A stretch of DNA of 64,000 nt. It comes from Hyperoodon ampullatus (lineage: Eukaryota > Chordata > Mammalia > Artiodactyla > Ziphiidae). Below are positions 12,666-24,160 of this stretch, one piece after another. The notes under the pieces were generated by a model, which made no database searches, had not been told where the DNA came from, and saw only the letters and a program-made list of their open reading frames with translations. The position numbers and the translations under genes are program-made. Every line of letters begins with the position of its first letter. Position 1 is the first letter of the stretch. The stretch is taken from NCBI GenBank assembly GCA_949752795.1, contig CATKHW010000281.1, positions 1-64,000 of the forward strand, read 5' to 3'.

Positions 12666-12967
12666 CTTAAAAATAAAACAGAAAAAAGTCCTTCCCTTCA
12701 CACAGATGTATTTATATGAATGAATTATTTCCATGCTTATATCTATAAATACATAAAAGAGGAATAAAATCTAACTTGAACCAAAAAAGAAAAAAAAAAC
12801 CTGAACCCACGAGTTAGACAGAGGAAAACCCTATCAGGGCACTTGTTCCAGCGGTAAACAATTCTGAAATTGGTCAGAGGTGGGGAATCATCTCCCATAC
12901 AGCCAGCAGCCCACTCCTATGCAAGGAGCGTCCTCATTGCAAAGCGGGGGGCCATGCCGAGGCATCT

Positions 12968-13588
12968 GTGAGTAACCGTGAACTGAGCCCCAGGCCAGCT
13001 GCTGTTGAACTTTTCCCACCCTTCCCAGGTAAAACACCTGAATATGTACAAGGGCTTGAAAGCCTAGAGGAAGGGGCGTGGAGCCACACCAGCGACAGCA
13101 CGCAGGCCAACTTGGTGCCTGCAGGCCAGCCAGGATGGTCCTGGCCCTGGGCGCTCTTCTGGAAGCTTTCCATTGCCCTGCCTGAGATACCCCTCCTGTC
13201 CCGGCACCCACTGCTTTTTTCCTTCCTCACCTCTGTCCGGAGAGAAATTCCAGCGGAAGGTATGGGTGACACATCCTCTTCTTTACAGGAGGAAGCCTGG
13301 CAACTACAGCAGAAAGTCCAGCAGAGGCCCACTCACACCGGGCCACCCACAAAGCCGTGGCCCCTCACTTCCTCCCACCAGCACAGCCCCGAGACTGCTG
13401 ACGGGGCAGAGAATATGGAGTCAGGTACAGCTTCAGGGGCTATTGCTGCCTGCATGGCTGTTTATATTGACCTCAACCAAGGCACACCTGTGGAGGGCCG
13501 GCCGGCAGGGTCTGGCTACCCAGGTCAGCTAATCGTCAGCCCTCAGGGAATCACATTGTTGAAAATGGACCTCGCTAAGGCAGAATAG
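12968..13588 (+). other. GC-rich module of A2 with a 206-codon open frame
   Basis: Open from a GTG at 12968 to a stop at 13588. There is no ATG near the start, and no recognised domain, signal peptide or membrane segment. The product would be rich in proline, serine and glycine. Three of seven copies keep the frame fully open (A2, A3, B1), which is not enough to claim selection. Probably not a working gene. Confidence 0.3.
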
Positions 13589-13659
13589 AAGCCAAGGAAT
13601 AAAAGGACACAATGCCATTTGCAGCACCATAGGTGTGTCTAGAGGTAATCACGTGACTT

Positions 13660-14055
13660 GTAGTAAGTCCGAAAGTGAAAGACACATATCATATCATATC
13701 TCTTATAGGTGTGACCGAAAAATGGATACCAGGGCAGATATTTCCACGGAGAACGGCCATCACAGATTCATTCAACAAACTTATGGTTCACCAATGGAAA
13801 GGTGTGAGGATTGGTTTCATTATGATATTGGGGTTAACAGACATATACAAACACAGGTGACATATATAATCACCGAAGACCTACAGAATACCAAGAGAAG
13901 ACTACTCAACATTCTGTCATAAGGTACATGGGAAAAGGATCCCAGGAAGAACTGACATATGTATATGTGTAAAAGAACCACATCTTCCACACCTACAACA
14001 AGCCAAACATTGTAATCAAATTTGCTGTAATAAAAAATAAAAAATTAAATTAAAA
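13660..14055 (+). mobile_element. Old L1 3'-UTR fragment in A2
   Basis: Same fragment as in A1, nearly identical, ending in the A-rich stretch taataaaaaataaaaaatta. Confidence 0.65.
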
Positions 14056-14184
14056 ACACGAACAAGAAGTAGTGAGACAAACTTGAGGGGCTTTCTCCTG
14101 GCACATTGCATTCTAAATTCCAATCTAGAACACGACTTCCATTGAGGCTCTGTTGCCCCAGTAACCAGATTTGGTAAGGGAGAG

Positions 14185-14204
14185 CTGCTGCCACCTTGTG
14201 GCCG
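14185..14204 (-). promoter_or_regulatory. CTCF-like motif in A2
   Basis: Same minus-strand 20-mer as in A1, unchanged although a flanking base differs (agagctgctg instead of agaactgctg). Confidence 0.55.
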
Positions 14205-14428
14205 TTTCACACAACAGCAGCTTTAATCCCAGCGCTAATGGTCAGTTGATATTCAAAATCATTGCAGGCCTGTAAATGACACCTGCCCTGAAAACAAATC
14301 CTGGGTTCACATATCGACCAAAAAATTCAAAGGACGTCCATATTTCAAAACGACAGTTTCAAAAGGCATATTTTACACACATTAGTGTTCTGCTTCTTTT
14401 TCTTTCTTTCTTTTATTGTTAAAAAAAC

Positions 14429-15418
14429 GGGAATGGCAAAAAGCATCCCTCAGAATGGGCGAAAATATTTGCAAACGAATCAATGGACAAAGGTTTAATC
14501 TCCAATATATATAAAGAGCTCATGCAGCTTAATATTAAAACAACAAACAACCCAATACAAAAATGGGCAGAAGATCTAAAGAGACGTTTCTTCATAGAAG
14601 ACACAGAGATGGCCAAGACACACGTGAAAAGCTGCTCAACATCACTAATTATTAGAGAAATGCAAATCAAAACTACAATGAGGTATCACCTCACACCTGT
14701 TAGAATCGGCATCATCAGAAAATCTACAAACAACGAATTCTGGGGAGGGTGTGGACAAAAGGATCCCTCTTCCACTAGTGGTGGAAATGTAAATTGATAC
14801 AGTCACGATGGAGAACAGTATGGAGTTTCCTTAAAAAAACTAGAAATAGAATTACCATATGATCCAGCAATCCCACTTCTGGGCATATACCCAGAGTAAA
14901 CCATAAATCAAAAAGGCACATTCACCACAATGCTCATTTCAGCACTATTTACGATAGCCAGGTAATGGAAGCAACCTAAATACCCACAGACAGACGAATG
15001 GATAAAGATGTGGTACATATATAAAATGGAATATTACTCAGCCATAAGAAGGAATGAAACTGGGTCATTTGTAGAGACGTCGATGGATCTAGAGACTGTC
15101 ATACAGAATGAAGTAAGTCAGAAAGAGAAAAACAAATATTGTATATTAATGCATATACGTGGAACCTAGAAAAATGGAACAGATGAAGTGGTTTGCAGGG
15201 AAGAAATAGAGACACAGAGGTAGAGAACACACGTATGGACACCAAGTGTGGGAAGCCATGGGTAGGTGGTTTTGGGATGAGTTGGGAGATTGGGATTGAC
15301 CTGTATACATGTATATGCATAAAATACATAACTAATAATAACCTGCTGTATAAAAAAAATAAATAAAATTTAATTTCAAAATTTTAAAAAATAAAATTTA
15401 AAAATAAAACAGAAAAAA
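14429..15418 (+). mobile_element. 5'-truncated L1 3' end in A2
   Basis: ORF2 C-terminal remnant (open from about 14483 to 14797), 3' UTR and A-rich tail, as in A1. The ORF2 frame is broken beyond that. Confidence 0.88.
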
Positions 15419-15691
15419 AGTTCTTCCCTTCACACAGATGTATTTATATGAATGAATTATTTCCATGCTTATATCTATAAATACATAAAAGAGGAATAAA
15501 ATCTAACTTGAACCAAAAAAGAAAAAAAAAAACCTGAACCCACGAGTTAGACAGAGGAAAACCCTATCAGGGCACTTGCTCCAGCGGTAAACAATTCTGA
15601 AATTTGTCAGAGGTGGGGACTCATCACCGATAGAGCCAGCAGCCCACTCCTATGCAAGGAGCGTCCTCATTGCAAAGCGGGGGGCCATGCC

Positions 15692-16312
15692 GAGGCATCT
15701 GTGAGTAACCGTGAGCTGAGCCCCAGGCCAGCTGCTGTTGAACTTTTCCCACCCTTCCCAGGTAAAACACCTGAATATGTACAAGGGCTTGAAAGCCTAG
15801 AGGAAGGGGTGTGGAGCCACACCAGCGACAGCACACAGGCCAACTTGGTGCCTGCAGGCCAGCCAGGATGGTCCTGGCCCTGGGCGCTCTTCTGGAAGCT
15901 TTCCATTGCCCTGCCTGAGATACCCCTCCTGTCCCGGCACCCACTGCTTTTTTCCTTCCTCACCTCTCTCCGGAGAGAAATTCCAGCGGAAGGTATGGGT
16001 GCCACATCCTCTTCTTTACAGCTGGCAGCCTTGCAACTCCTGCAGAATGTCCAGCAGAGACCCACTCACACCGGGCCACCCACAAAGCCGTGGCCCCTCA
16101 CTCCCTCCCACCAGCACAGCCCCGAGACTGCTGACGGGGCAGAGAATATGGAGTCAGGCACAGCTTCAGGGGCTATGGCTGCCTGCAGCGCTGTTTATAT
16201 TGCCCTCAACCCAGGCACACCTGTGGAGGGCTGGCAGGCAGTTTCAGGCTACCAAAATCAGCCAATCCTCACCCCTCAGGGGCTCACAGTTGCAGAAAAT
16301 GAAACTTGCTAA
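15692..16312 (+). repeat. Truncated 2.73 kb unit A3 (GC-rich module only)
   Basis: Near-identical to A2 until about 16190, then visibly more diverged up to about 16312 (gctggcaggcagtttcagg instead of gccggccggcagggtcagg), and then unrelated. The plus-strand frame is open for 203 codons (15701-16312, GTG start). The graded loss of similarity suggests this end lies near the original single-copy flank and not at a clean crossover break. Confidence 0.75.
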
Positions 16313-16690
16313 ACGGGCCAGGCCCTAGGAACAGGTGTGGACTCTTGAGGGTCAGGATAGACAAGGGGCTGCAGCTGCGGCTTGTTTTCTGATCATTTTA
16401 TCTGGTCCATGAGTGGAAAACAACTTCAAGAAGACACTATCCTAATGAGAGGAACCCAGGAGTCAGGGAGAGGAGTGATGGTGGGTGGAGACAGAGGCCT
16501 GGTGCCCTGGCTGCAGTGGAAGTGTCTGGAAGACCAGGCAGAAAGAGCCTGCAGAGAGTTGTAGCCATGGTCACAGACCTGTCAGAGCTGCTGTTTGTTA
16601 GTTCAAGTCCTGCTCTGAGGTATTCTGTGTCAGCTGTGAGCGACAGGTGAGCTGGGGGTTCTCTGCAAGGTGGGCTATGTGCACAGTTCC
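16313..16690. other. Unassigned sequence between array A and the retroviral relic
   Basis: No recognisable repeat, open frame of note or RNA gene. GC content is moderate to high and resembles the GC-rich module, so it may continue the ancestral flank of that module. Confidence 0.3.
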
Positions 16691-16719
16691 TGTATGTCCA
16701 GCCCTGCTGGGGTACCTGC

Positions 16720-16920
16720 CCAGAGGAGCTCCGTATCCTGGGAAGGGCCTGAGTAGGAGAGCCCCATGGGCTGCTGGGTAGCTGCAGAGGTGAGCTCCAT
16801 ACCCTGGGAGGGACTTGACCACGAGAGCCCCATGGGCTGTGGGGTAGGGGTGCAGCCAAGGTGAGCTCCATATCCTGGGATTGGCCTGACCACGAGAGCC
16901 CCATGGGCTGCTGGAGACCT
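16720..16920 (+). repeat. Short tandem repeat, three copies of ~66-71 bp
   Basis: The markers gagctcc..at.cctggga and gagagccccatgggctg each occur three times; gagctcc starts at 16726, 16792 and 16863. Copies differ by small indels. The tract sits directly upstream of the pol remnant. Confidence 0.8.
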
Positions 16921-16921
16921 G

Positions 16922-17720
16922 GTAAAGGATATCAGGACAGTCAGTGAAGCCACCGAGGATATACATCCAGTAGCTCCTATTTCCTACACCCTGCTGGTCA
17001 TTCTACCTTCCACCAGGCCATGGCATTCTGTATTAGACTTCAATGATGCCTTCTTCTGTATTCCATTCATCTCAGAGTCACAAGAATTTTTGGCTTGTGA
17101 GTGGCAGGACACAACATGCAACAAAAGCAATAATGCTGGGCCGTCCTGCCCCAATGGTTCAAAAATGCCCACACCATCATTGGGGAAATATCCTCTAAAG
17201 ACCTAAAAGTTCAACCTCTGTAAAAGGGAACCCTCCTTCAATATGCAGATGACATTCTGATCGCCAGGCCTACTAAAGACGCCTCTGAACTACCTAGCCA
17301 AGAAAGGATAGAAGGTGTCCAAGAAAAACGCTCAAATATCCCAGGCTAAGGTGACATGCCTGGGCTTCATTCTCACAGATATTCGGAGAAACGCATCCCA
17401 GGATAGGGAAGAAGCCATTTGCAGCCTTACCTCTTCTAAAACTAGAAGACAGCTTAGGGGTTCCTGGGGACGCCAAGGTTTTCTGCATCTGGATCCCTAA
17501 CTACAGTGTAATAGCTGGGCCTCTACATGAAACACTGACACGAAAAGATGATGATCCTTTTGAATAGAATCCAGAAGCAGCCTTTCAAGAATGGAAAGAG
17601 CAGTCAATACAGACCCTTGCCCAGGAACTCCCTAATTTAGCTAAACCCTTTGACCTTTACATACCCGGTCAAAGGTTAATCGCCCTTGGAGCCTTAGTGC
17701 AAAACCTGGGACCACTTGAA
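16922..17720 (+). pseudogene. pol: Class I (gammaretrovirus-like) endogenous retrovirus pol remnant
   Basis: Three frames are needed to follow it. A reverse transcriptase segment with an LDFNDAFF-type motif runs in one frame from 16922 to a stop near 17200. The YADD active-site box is at 17242-17253 in a second frame. The thumb/connection region follows in a third frame from ~17315 to 17500. An RNase H-like start is at ~17578-17715, after which similarity is lost. The N-terminal pol and protease parts are missing. Stops, frameshifts and deletions make it non-functional. Confidence 0.75.
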
Positions 17721-18145
17721 ATGGAGCAACACAAGAATGCCCTTCAGGTATGATAAACTATGGTCACCAAAGGCTTTGCCCACCGACTCATCAGGCCAGG
17801 ATACTGGGGTATCTAAAAAGCTGGAAATCAGCAGCCCGCAAGGCCAGCTCCCTCCTAAGGGAAAAGGATCCCACGTGGTGATCCTAACCACCCATCATGC
17901 CCTGAAGTTGCAGGGGTCGCTCTGTGGACACACTGACCTCGAGTGAGGAGGCCCTCCAACTCCAACGTCCAGAGAGATAAACGGGGGCAACGGGCCCCCA
18001 AGATGACTCGTGTGACCATCACTTGACCTGGAGTTTCTCTCAGAAAACGACAAGACTGTGCCCCGAAAGAGCAGACTACTGCTTGCAGGACTTACTGCAC
18101 CCAGAGCGGAGCTAACAAGCTTGGTGGGGGAAACGTATATCACGC
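17721..18145 (+). pseudogene. Degraded probable retroviral sequence between pol and env remnants
   Basis: Lies between recognisable pol and env pieces. Short open stretches occur (17716-17946), but no motif can be named. Probably collapsed late pol to env sequence with deletions; position is the main argument. Confidence 0.35.
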
Positions 18146-18350
18146 TTTCACCATAGAAAACCCTACAGACACCGCGGTGATGGTGGCCAATATGACCGGC
18201 TGGACTGCTGGCTACTTCTAAAGGCCATTGACTCAGTGGACGTCATGGTCCTGGATCACCACTGACCCTGGACTGTCTGGGAGTTGCGCGGGCAGGGCTC
18301 TGACACATGGTGCTGTTTGTACATTAATTCAGGGACCTAATTAAAGAAAG
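18146..18350 (+). pseudogene. env: Retroviral env transmembrane-subunit remnant
   Basis: A short segment contains a WCCLYIN-type motif (the two cysteine codons at 18311-18316), as at the end of the disulphide motif of gammaretroviral-type TM ectodomains. Stop codons surround it. The order after pol on the same strand supports the call. Too short and broken to encode a protein. Confidence 0.5.
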
Positions 18351-18499
18351 CACAGACTACTGGTCAGAGCATCTAGTCTGGCAAAAACTGTCAGCCTAAG
18401 GTCGCCGAACATATGTGGGGTGGGGTGAAACCTGCCACCGCAGCATCTCTGCACCTCTCTTTCCTGGACCCTTAAAGGTCATTAGAATCTGTAACACTT

Positions 18500-19170
18500 C
18501 CAATGCTGGTGCTCAGGCGGACGAGAAGTGAGGCAGGAGGCCTTGGGACAATCAACCTCACCAGGAGGCTGGTGGGGAGACGTTTTGCCCCTCCCCCCAT
18601 GTATCAGGGCTCCCACCACAGCATAAAGCAGTTACAAAAGAGGGGTCTGCACCCTCAACAACCCAAGAATAAGGAACGGAACAAAAAGCAGAGGAGGTGT
18701 TCGTCTCCGGCAACGTTCATTAAAAATTCCTGGGAGATAAAAAGAGAATCTGGGCAATTAAATAAAGTCTAACCTGTTTTTCCTTTGTGCTTTGTCTAAT
18801 TTCACGTGCTCCTAGGGTTCCGCATGCAGAGGTCCCACACCCAGCCCTTCAGACCCGATTTCCTAGTGCAGAATGGCTGGGTCGACACCTCAGCTAGCGG
18901 GGTCCCATGCAGACTCCGCGGCATAGAGCCTGAGCTGCAGCCAACGCAGCCCTCGAGAGCTCCATCCCCTCCCTCCCACTGACGCTGCCGGGGACCCTAC
19001 ACAGCAGCCCAGCCCACAGCCCATGGGGGAGTGCACGCTCTCACCTCTCCATTCTGTTTTCAAAATAATGTTTCCTTTGCTTCTGAACCAAACTCAGTCT
19101 TGATCTGTTGGCTCCATTGACACTGGGCACGGGGACTCCTGTTGGGGTCCACTCTGGAGGATCAGTAACA
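18500..19170 (+). mobile_element. LTR-like 3' end of the retroviral relic
   Basis: A polyadenylation-type aataaa in ttaaataaagtctaacc at ~18758 is followed by a T-rich stretch, as in an R region. Further on, a segment with aaccaaactcagtcttgatc and a gtaaca end near 19170 resembles the 3' end of an LTR. These could be one long LTR or two pieces. Terminal repeats could not be verified because the 5' LTR is absent. Confidence 0.4.
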
Positions 19171-19470
19171 GAAATTGAGAACATTGTAACTTCAATGAAC
19201 AGATGTGTGAGCCAAACTGTAGTTAACATAGAGCAGTGTATAATGCTCGGGTAAAATAAGATGTTTCTAAGACTTACATTTGATATTTCCATCACTTTCC
19301 TATAAGCAAGTTCAGTGAAGACGTCTGTCTTATTTGTCAGGTCAACATTAGAGAAATGAAGTGATTTATTTCCATGCATGTACATCGAATACTCTTGGCT
19401 GAAGCTTCAATCTTGTTTTGAATGCTTTTCCATTGAAAATGATACCTCTCTTTCAGCTCCCCCATTTCTG
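19171..19470. other. Unassigned AT-rich sequence
   Basis: No named feature recognised. A minus-strand open frame spans 19041-19385 but crosses the LTR-like end and has no recognisable domain. Confidence 0.3.
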
Positions 19471-19489
19471 AGAAGTATAAAATCTTATA

Positions 19490-19690
19490 ATTTATTATTA
19501 CCAACGGGGAAAGGTAATAGAAGGGATAAATTAACAGTTTGGGATTAACACATACACACTGCTATGTATAAAATAGATCATCAACAAGGAACTACTGTAT
19601 AGCACAGGGAACTACACTGAATATTTTGCAATAACCTATAAGGGGAAATAATCTGAAAAACAATAGATATTTTTATTGACATCATCTATC
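19490..19690 (+). mobile_element. L1 3'-UTR fragment
   Basis: The order gggataaattaacagtttgg, acatacacactgctatgtat, tactgtatagcacagggaac, aataacctataaggggaaa is the ordinary L1 3' UTR of cetartiodactyls, little diverged. It lacks a long A tail. Confidence 0.85.
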
Positions 19691-19879
19691 AATGACAGAT
19701 AAAATGTAACCTAAGCAAGGCCGATGGTGAGCGCTTCTGACCCTGAAGATTTCAGTCATCTAAAGTTTGGGCTCTGCCTATTTCCCAAGGCCCTTAAAGG
19801 ACATACGTGTAGCCGTAGCTTAAAAATTCCCCAGTTTGGGGTTCGGGGAGGCACTGATTTGGAAAAATCCCTGGTGTTC

Positions 19880-21445
19880 TCCTTACATGCACGGGACCCT
19901 TCCTACAGCTAAAACATGCCTGTCACACCTAGAGGATGGTACACCGTTTGATCGGAAAGAGTTTGGAAAAGGCACCTCATCTCCTCATCGCCTGGTGCTC
20001 GGGTTCAACCCTCCAGCATCTTTCCTAACAATCTCCTCACTTGGGGATATCAGCACCGTCAACATCCTGTTGCACACAGTTTGGAATTTGTCCAGAGGAT
20101 GAAGCGGAAGGATGAGAAAAATTTAGAGACAAGTCTTAGGTGTTCGGACAGGCACATGCCACTCTAATTTCCAATCCAGAAGACAAATTCATCAAAGGCT
20201 AGAATTGCCCACGGAAACAGAATAGGGCTAGAGGAAATCCCGCTGTTTTGTGTCCAGTTTCCAAAAACACAATTTGAAAAATGGAAATCAGGGGCACTAA
20301 AATTCATGAAACTGCAGAGTTGAAAATATCTATCGTCGAAAAATGTCTTGAGGTAAGTCACAGAAAAGGACTTGTAAGCAAGGGAGAGTGGCAGGAAACA
20401 GATTTGAAGAGGTAGAAAGGACTCCCCATTAAAGCACAAGAAAAGGGGCTGAACATCGCCAATGATGCAGTTGGCCAAAAAGGGTGTATGCATTTTTTCT
20501 GAATATATTCAAGTAAAGGCCATACACACTTTTTATCCAACCAAACAGGTGGGCACTGGAAATCAATATCACAAAATGTATCACTTCACATCAGCCAGAA
20601 GGGCCATCCACATAAAGTGTAAACACCAGAAATGCAGGACAGGGCGAGGAGAAAAGGGAGCCCTGTGAGGCTGATAGTGGAAATGTAATTTGCCAACGGC
20701 CACTCTGGAGAAGTGTATTGTGTTTGCTAAAACATCTAAAAAGTGTGCTAAAGAGCATAGGGCACTTGCACTCATGGGCGTGTACCTTGGGAAAAACAAA
20801 AATCGACAGAAAACAGGCACCCGAACGTTTACCACCTCTCTGTTAAAAAGGGCCTCAACTTGGATATAACCTAAATGTCCCTGGAAGGATAAAATCGATA
20901 AAAGAGATGGGGTACTTATGTAGAGTGGAATATTACTCATCCAGAAATCAATGAAATAAGGCCAGTTGTAACAACTCTGGAGGAGTTACATACGATCATT
21001 CTAAGTGACATATGTCAGAAAGAAAAAGACACATATCATAAGATGTCACTTAAAGGTGGAATCAAAAATGGCTACACATGAAATAAATTACAAAACAGAA
21101 ACATAGTCAAATATGTAGAAAATAGACATAAGGCTGCTAAATGGGAAAGGTGGGGAATGGTGAGGTATTATCCAGGAGGTTGAAATTAGCAAAGATACCA
21201 TTCCAAGTACCAAATTGAATAACTGACAAGGCCTACACGGTACCTCAAAGAACTGCACTCAGCCCACTCAAGTCACTGGAAAATAATACATATGACTGGT
21301 AAGCATCTGAAAAAGAAGTTATTGTTGTCTCACAGTACATGAATCAAGTGGATGTACAGCAGCAAAAAACAGAGCTTTGAAAATCAGCTGTAATCAATAT
21401 AAAAATAAATTTAAAACTATTTATAAAAACAGTGAGACAGACAAA
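19880..21445 (+). repeat. Diverged 1.74 kb unit D1
   Basis: Most diverged copy. The first ~200 bp of a normal unit cannot be recognised. The L1-derived half keeps acatatcataagatgtcactt and ends near 21430 in an A-rich stretch. Confidence 0.75.
20471..20541. repeat. Decayed inverted repeat in D1
   Basis: Centre gaata/tattc is kept. The left arm has a one-base deletion, and several pairs are lost. The gtgtatg/catacac segment stays paired, with T at 20485 facing A at 20526 where the consensus has C facing G. Confidence 0.7.
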
Positions 21446-23185
21446 AATTCTTACAACTTTTGTTGAAGGGCTACGATGTAACATGGATTGAACACATGTA
21501 GACCCACAGCAGGATGATTATATAAGGCTGGAAGCTATGCACGCTAAGAGATGTTAGAGAGGCTGGGTGAGGAAATGCAAACCTTTTAAAGTAATACTGC
21601 CTGGTACCCATTCCATGGGTCCCAAGTCTGCAGGTTCAAGGGAATCTTCTGACAGCGAAAACATGCCTGGGAAACCGAGATGAATGTACACCGTGTGCTC
21701 AGGAAAGGTGTCTAAAATGCACCTCATTTTTGATCTCCTGGTGCTGGGGTTCGCCATTCCAGCCACATTACTAACAATCTCTCCACTTGGAGAATCAGCA
21801 CCTTTAACCTCCTGTTTCACACAGTTGGCAATTTGTGCAGAGGCTAAATGGGAAGAGGGGGAACCAATGAGAGATTAGCTGTAGGACTTTTGACAGGCAC
21901 ATGTCACTCTAATTTCCCATTAGGAAGAAGAATTAACCAAAGGCTCAGCCTGCCTCCCCAGAACCAGAATAGGGCCAGAAGTAATCCAATGGTTTGGCGG
22001 CCAGCTCACAAAAAAAGCGAGTTGCAAAATGGAGCTCAGGAACAGACAATTCAAAGACCTGCAAAGATATAAATGATAACCAACGTCCAAAAATATATTC
22101 AGGTAAGGTAACGAAGAGGATCTGAATGAGAGGCAGAATTGCAGGAAACAGATTTCAAAAGGTAGATTGTACTCACATTTAAAGCATATGAAAAGCAGCA
22201 GAATTTCTAAAATGATGCGTTTGGGCAAAAGGGTGTATGCGTTTTTTTCGTGAATATCTTCAGGAAAAAAACACATGCAGAGTTTTTGGCCAACCAAGCA
22301 AGAGGGAAATGCAAATCCGCACAACAAAGAAGTCTCAATTTCCACTGCTCAGAAAGGCCATCCAAAAAATGTGTACAAACCAGAAATGCAGGAGAGGCCA
22401 TGGAAAACAGGGAGCCTAGTCACGCTGATGGGTGGGGTATAAATATCCAAGAGCCACTCTGAAGAAGTGTATGCTGTTTTTTAAAACATCTAAAATACAA
22501 AGCCCCGGAGCAAGGGGACTTCAACTCATGGACATATAACTTGGGAAGACTAAATGTCAATAAGACACAGGCACCCCAAAGTTTAGGGCTGCTCTGCATA
22601 CAAGAACCTCAACTTTGGTACACCTAAAATATCCCAGGAAAAAGAGAAATGCATAAAGAACTTGTGGTAATTTTGTACAACGGAATATCACTCAGACGTG
22701 AAATCAATGTATATAAGGCCAGTAGCAGCATAAAGAGTGGATTTAGGTATGATGATTTTAAGGGAAATTAGTCACACAGAAAAAGAATCTTATCATAAGA
22801 TATGACTTATAGAGGGAATGTCAATATCACAACACATGAACTGAATTAGGAAAGAGAACAGAGTCTCACATTTAGCAAAAATCACTTATGCCTGCTTCAG
22901 GGGAAAGGAGAGGTGGGGTGATGCATAAAACCAGAGTTTGATATTAGCACAGGTACCATTCCATAAACCAAATACAGAATAGACAAGACCTACACCTTCC
23001 TCAGTGAACGGGACTCAACACCCCTATGCCCCACAGAGGAATATATCTGACTACTAAGAATCTTAAAACCTATGTATTGATATGTCTCCGTAAGGGAATC
23101 AATTGTGTCTAGACTGGCATAAACACGTCAGTGAAAATCAGCTCAACCCCATTATAAAAATGAATTTCAAAAAAACCCCAAAAAA
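21446..23185 (+). repeat. Diverged 1.74 kb unit D2
   Basis: Complete but old unit. Its ccagaaatgcaggagagg..ggtgggg segment near 22380-22440 is the intact counterpart of the point where the minisatellite enters D3. Confidence 0.8.
22219..22293. repeat. Decayed inverted repeat in D2 with symmetric arm changes
   Basis: A run of seven T (22242-22248) faces a run of seven A (22265-22271) at equal distances from the centre, where the consensus has tttctt-type arms. One arm-length change and one substitution are thus mirrored. T at 22234 also faces A at 22279. Confidence 0.7.
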
Positions 23186-24160
23186 CAGCGAAATTCTTAC
23201 ACAATTCCTTCAGGGTTTCTGATGAAACCTGGAATGACCCTATCTGCAAAGACAGCTGGATGAGACATAAGGCTGGGCACTTGGGACTGGGAGGACTGGT
23301 GAGATTGTGAGAGAAAATGCAGACCTTTTAAAGTAGTAATGCATGCCACCATTCCATGTGTCCCAAATTTCCAGGTAGAAGGGTATATCACTACAATTAT
23401 AACATGTATGGGAAACCTAGAAAATGGACACCCTGTGATGGTGAAAGGTTTCTAAAACTCTCCTAATTTTTCCTCTCCTTGTGCTCCACTTTGGCATTCC
23501 AACTGCTTTACTATCAATCTCCCAACTTAGGAGAGTCAGCCCCTATAACCTCCTGGTTCGCACAGTTTGCTAATTGTGCAGAGGATGAAAGGGAAGAGGG
23601 AGAACCAATCAGAGAGTAGATGTAGGCATTTGGACGGGCACATGTCACTCTAAGTTCCTGGCAGGAAGAAGAATTAACCAAAGCCTCAACCACCCACAGG
23701 GAACCAATATAGCGACCCCTGGAACCAGTATAGGTCCTGAAGCAAAATTGTGGATTTGCGGCCAGCTCACAAAGATGGGATTTGAAAATTGAAGCTCAGG
23801 GGCACAGCAATTCACAAACCTGCAGACTTATAAAGGACTACTCTCTTCCAAAAATCTGTTGAGGGAAGGCAATGAAGCGGACTTGAAAATGAGGCAGAAT
23901 TGCACAAAACATATTTCAAGAGGTAAATTGGAATCGCCTTTAAAGCACAGGAAAAGCATCCCAACTTGGACAGAGATGCACTTGGCCAAAAAGGGCGTAT
24001 GCCTTTTCTCCTGAATATATTCAGAAGAAAACGCATACGCCCTTTTTGGCCAATCAAGCAAGCGCGCAATACAAATCCACACTACAAAGAATTGTCACTT
24101 ACCACCGGTCAAAAGGGACATCCGAATATCTGTAAAAACCAGAAATGCGAGAGAGAGATG
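23186..24160 (+). repeat. 1.74 kb unit D3, 5' part, interrupted by the minisatellite
   Basis: Normal order up to ccagaaatgcgagagaga (~24150), after which minisatellite monomers begin. The unit resumes at 35695 with ataagatatcactta. About 400 bp that D2 has between these points are absent. A small duplication is visible near 23690-23740 (the accaatatag/accagtatag phrase occurs twice). Confidence 0.8.
23981..24054. repeat. Spacerless inverted repeat in D3 (near-perfect)
   Basis: Only two or three unpaired positions: tgcc on the left, cagaag on the right and the outermost base. Much better kept than D1 and D2 although the rest of the unit is clearly diverged. Confidence 0.85.

Larger units (their letters stand above)
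10231..12958 (+). repeat. 2.73 kb unit A1
   Basis: First complete unit. It is fused directly to satellite unit U6 and so lacks the usual gccatgcc sequence that precedes gaggcatctg in inner units. The last ~270 bp (about 12690-12958) are unassigned: an AT-rich stretch, a short A run, then mixed sequence. Confidence 0.88.
12959..15691 (+). repeat. 2.73 kb unit A2
   Basis: Complete unit, closest to A1 over the L1 segments (both share ccagagtaaacc, which differs from ccagagaaaacc in the B units). About 15420-15691 is the unassigned AT-rich and mixed tail segment. Confidence 0.9.
10231..16312 (+). repeat. First array of the ~2.73 kb composite macrosatellite (A1, A2, partial A3)
   Basis: The gaggcatctg unit start recurs at 10231, 12959 and 15692 (spacing 2728 and 2733 bp). 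Order within a unit: GC-rich module (~700 bp), old L1 3' fragment (~400 bp), unassigned spacer with a CTCF-like motif (~350 bp), TTTC-rich tract, younger L1 3' end (~970 bp), and an AT-rich to mixed segment (~290 bp). The third copy is cut short within the GC-rich module. Confidence 0.9.
19880..24160 (+). repeat. Diverged left edge of array 2 (units D1-D3 of the 1.74 kb satellite)
   Basis: Palindrome centres at 20505, 22256 and 24017 (spacing 1751 and 1761 bp) and the same order of segments as in U and C units, but with many substitutions and indels. Divergence falls from D1 to D3. The exact left edge is uncertain; 19700-19880 cannot be aligned by eye. Confidence 0.82.

Noticed and set aside
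16922..17720. Working retroviral polymerase
   Set aside because: Needs at least three frames, contains stops and large deletions, and lacks the neighbouring domains.
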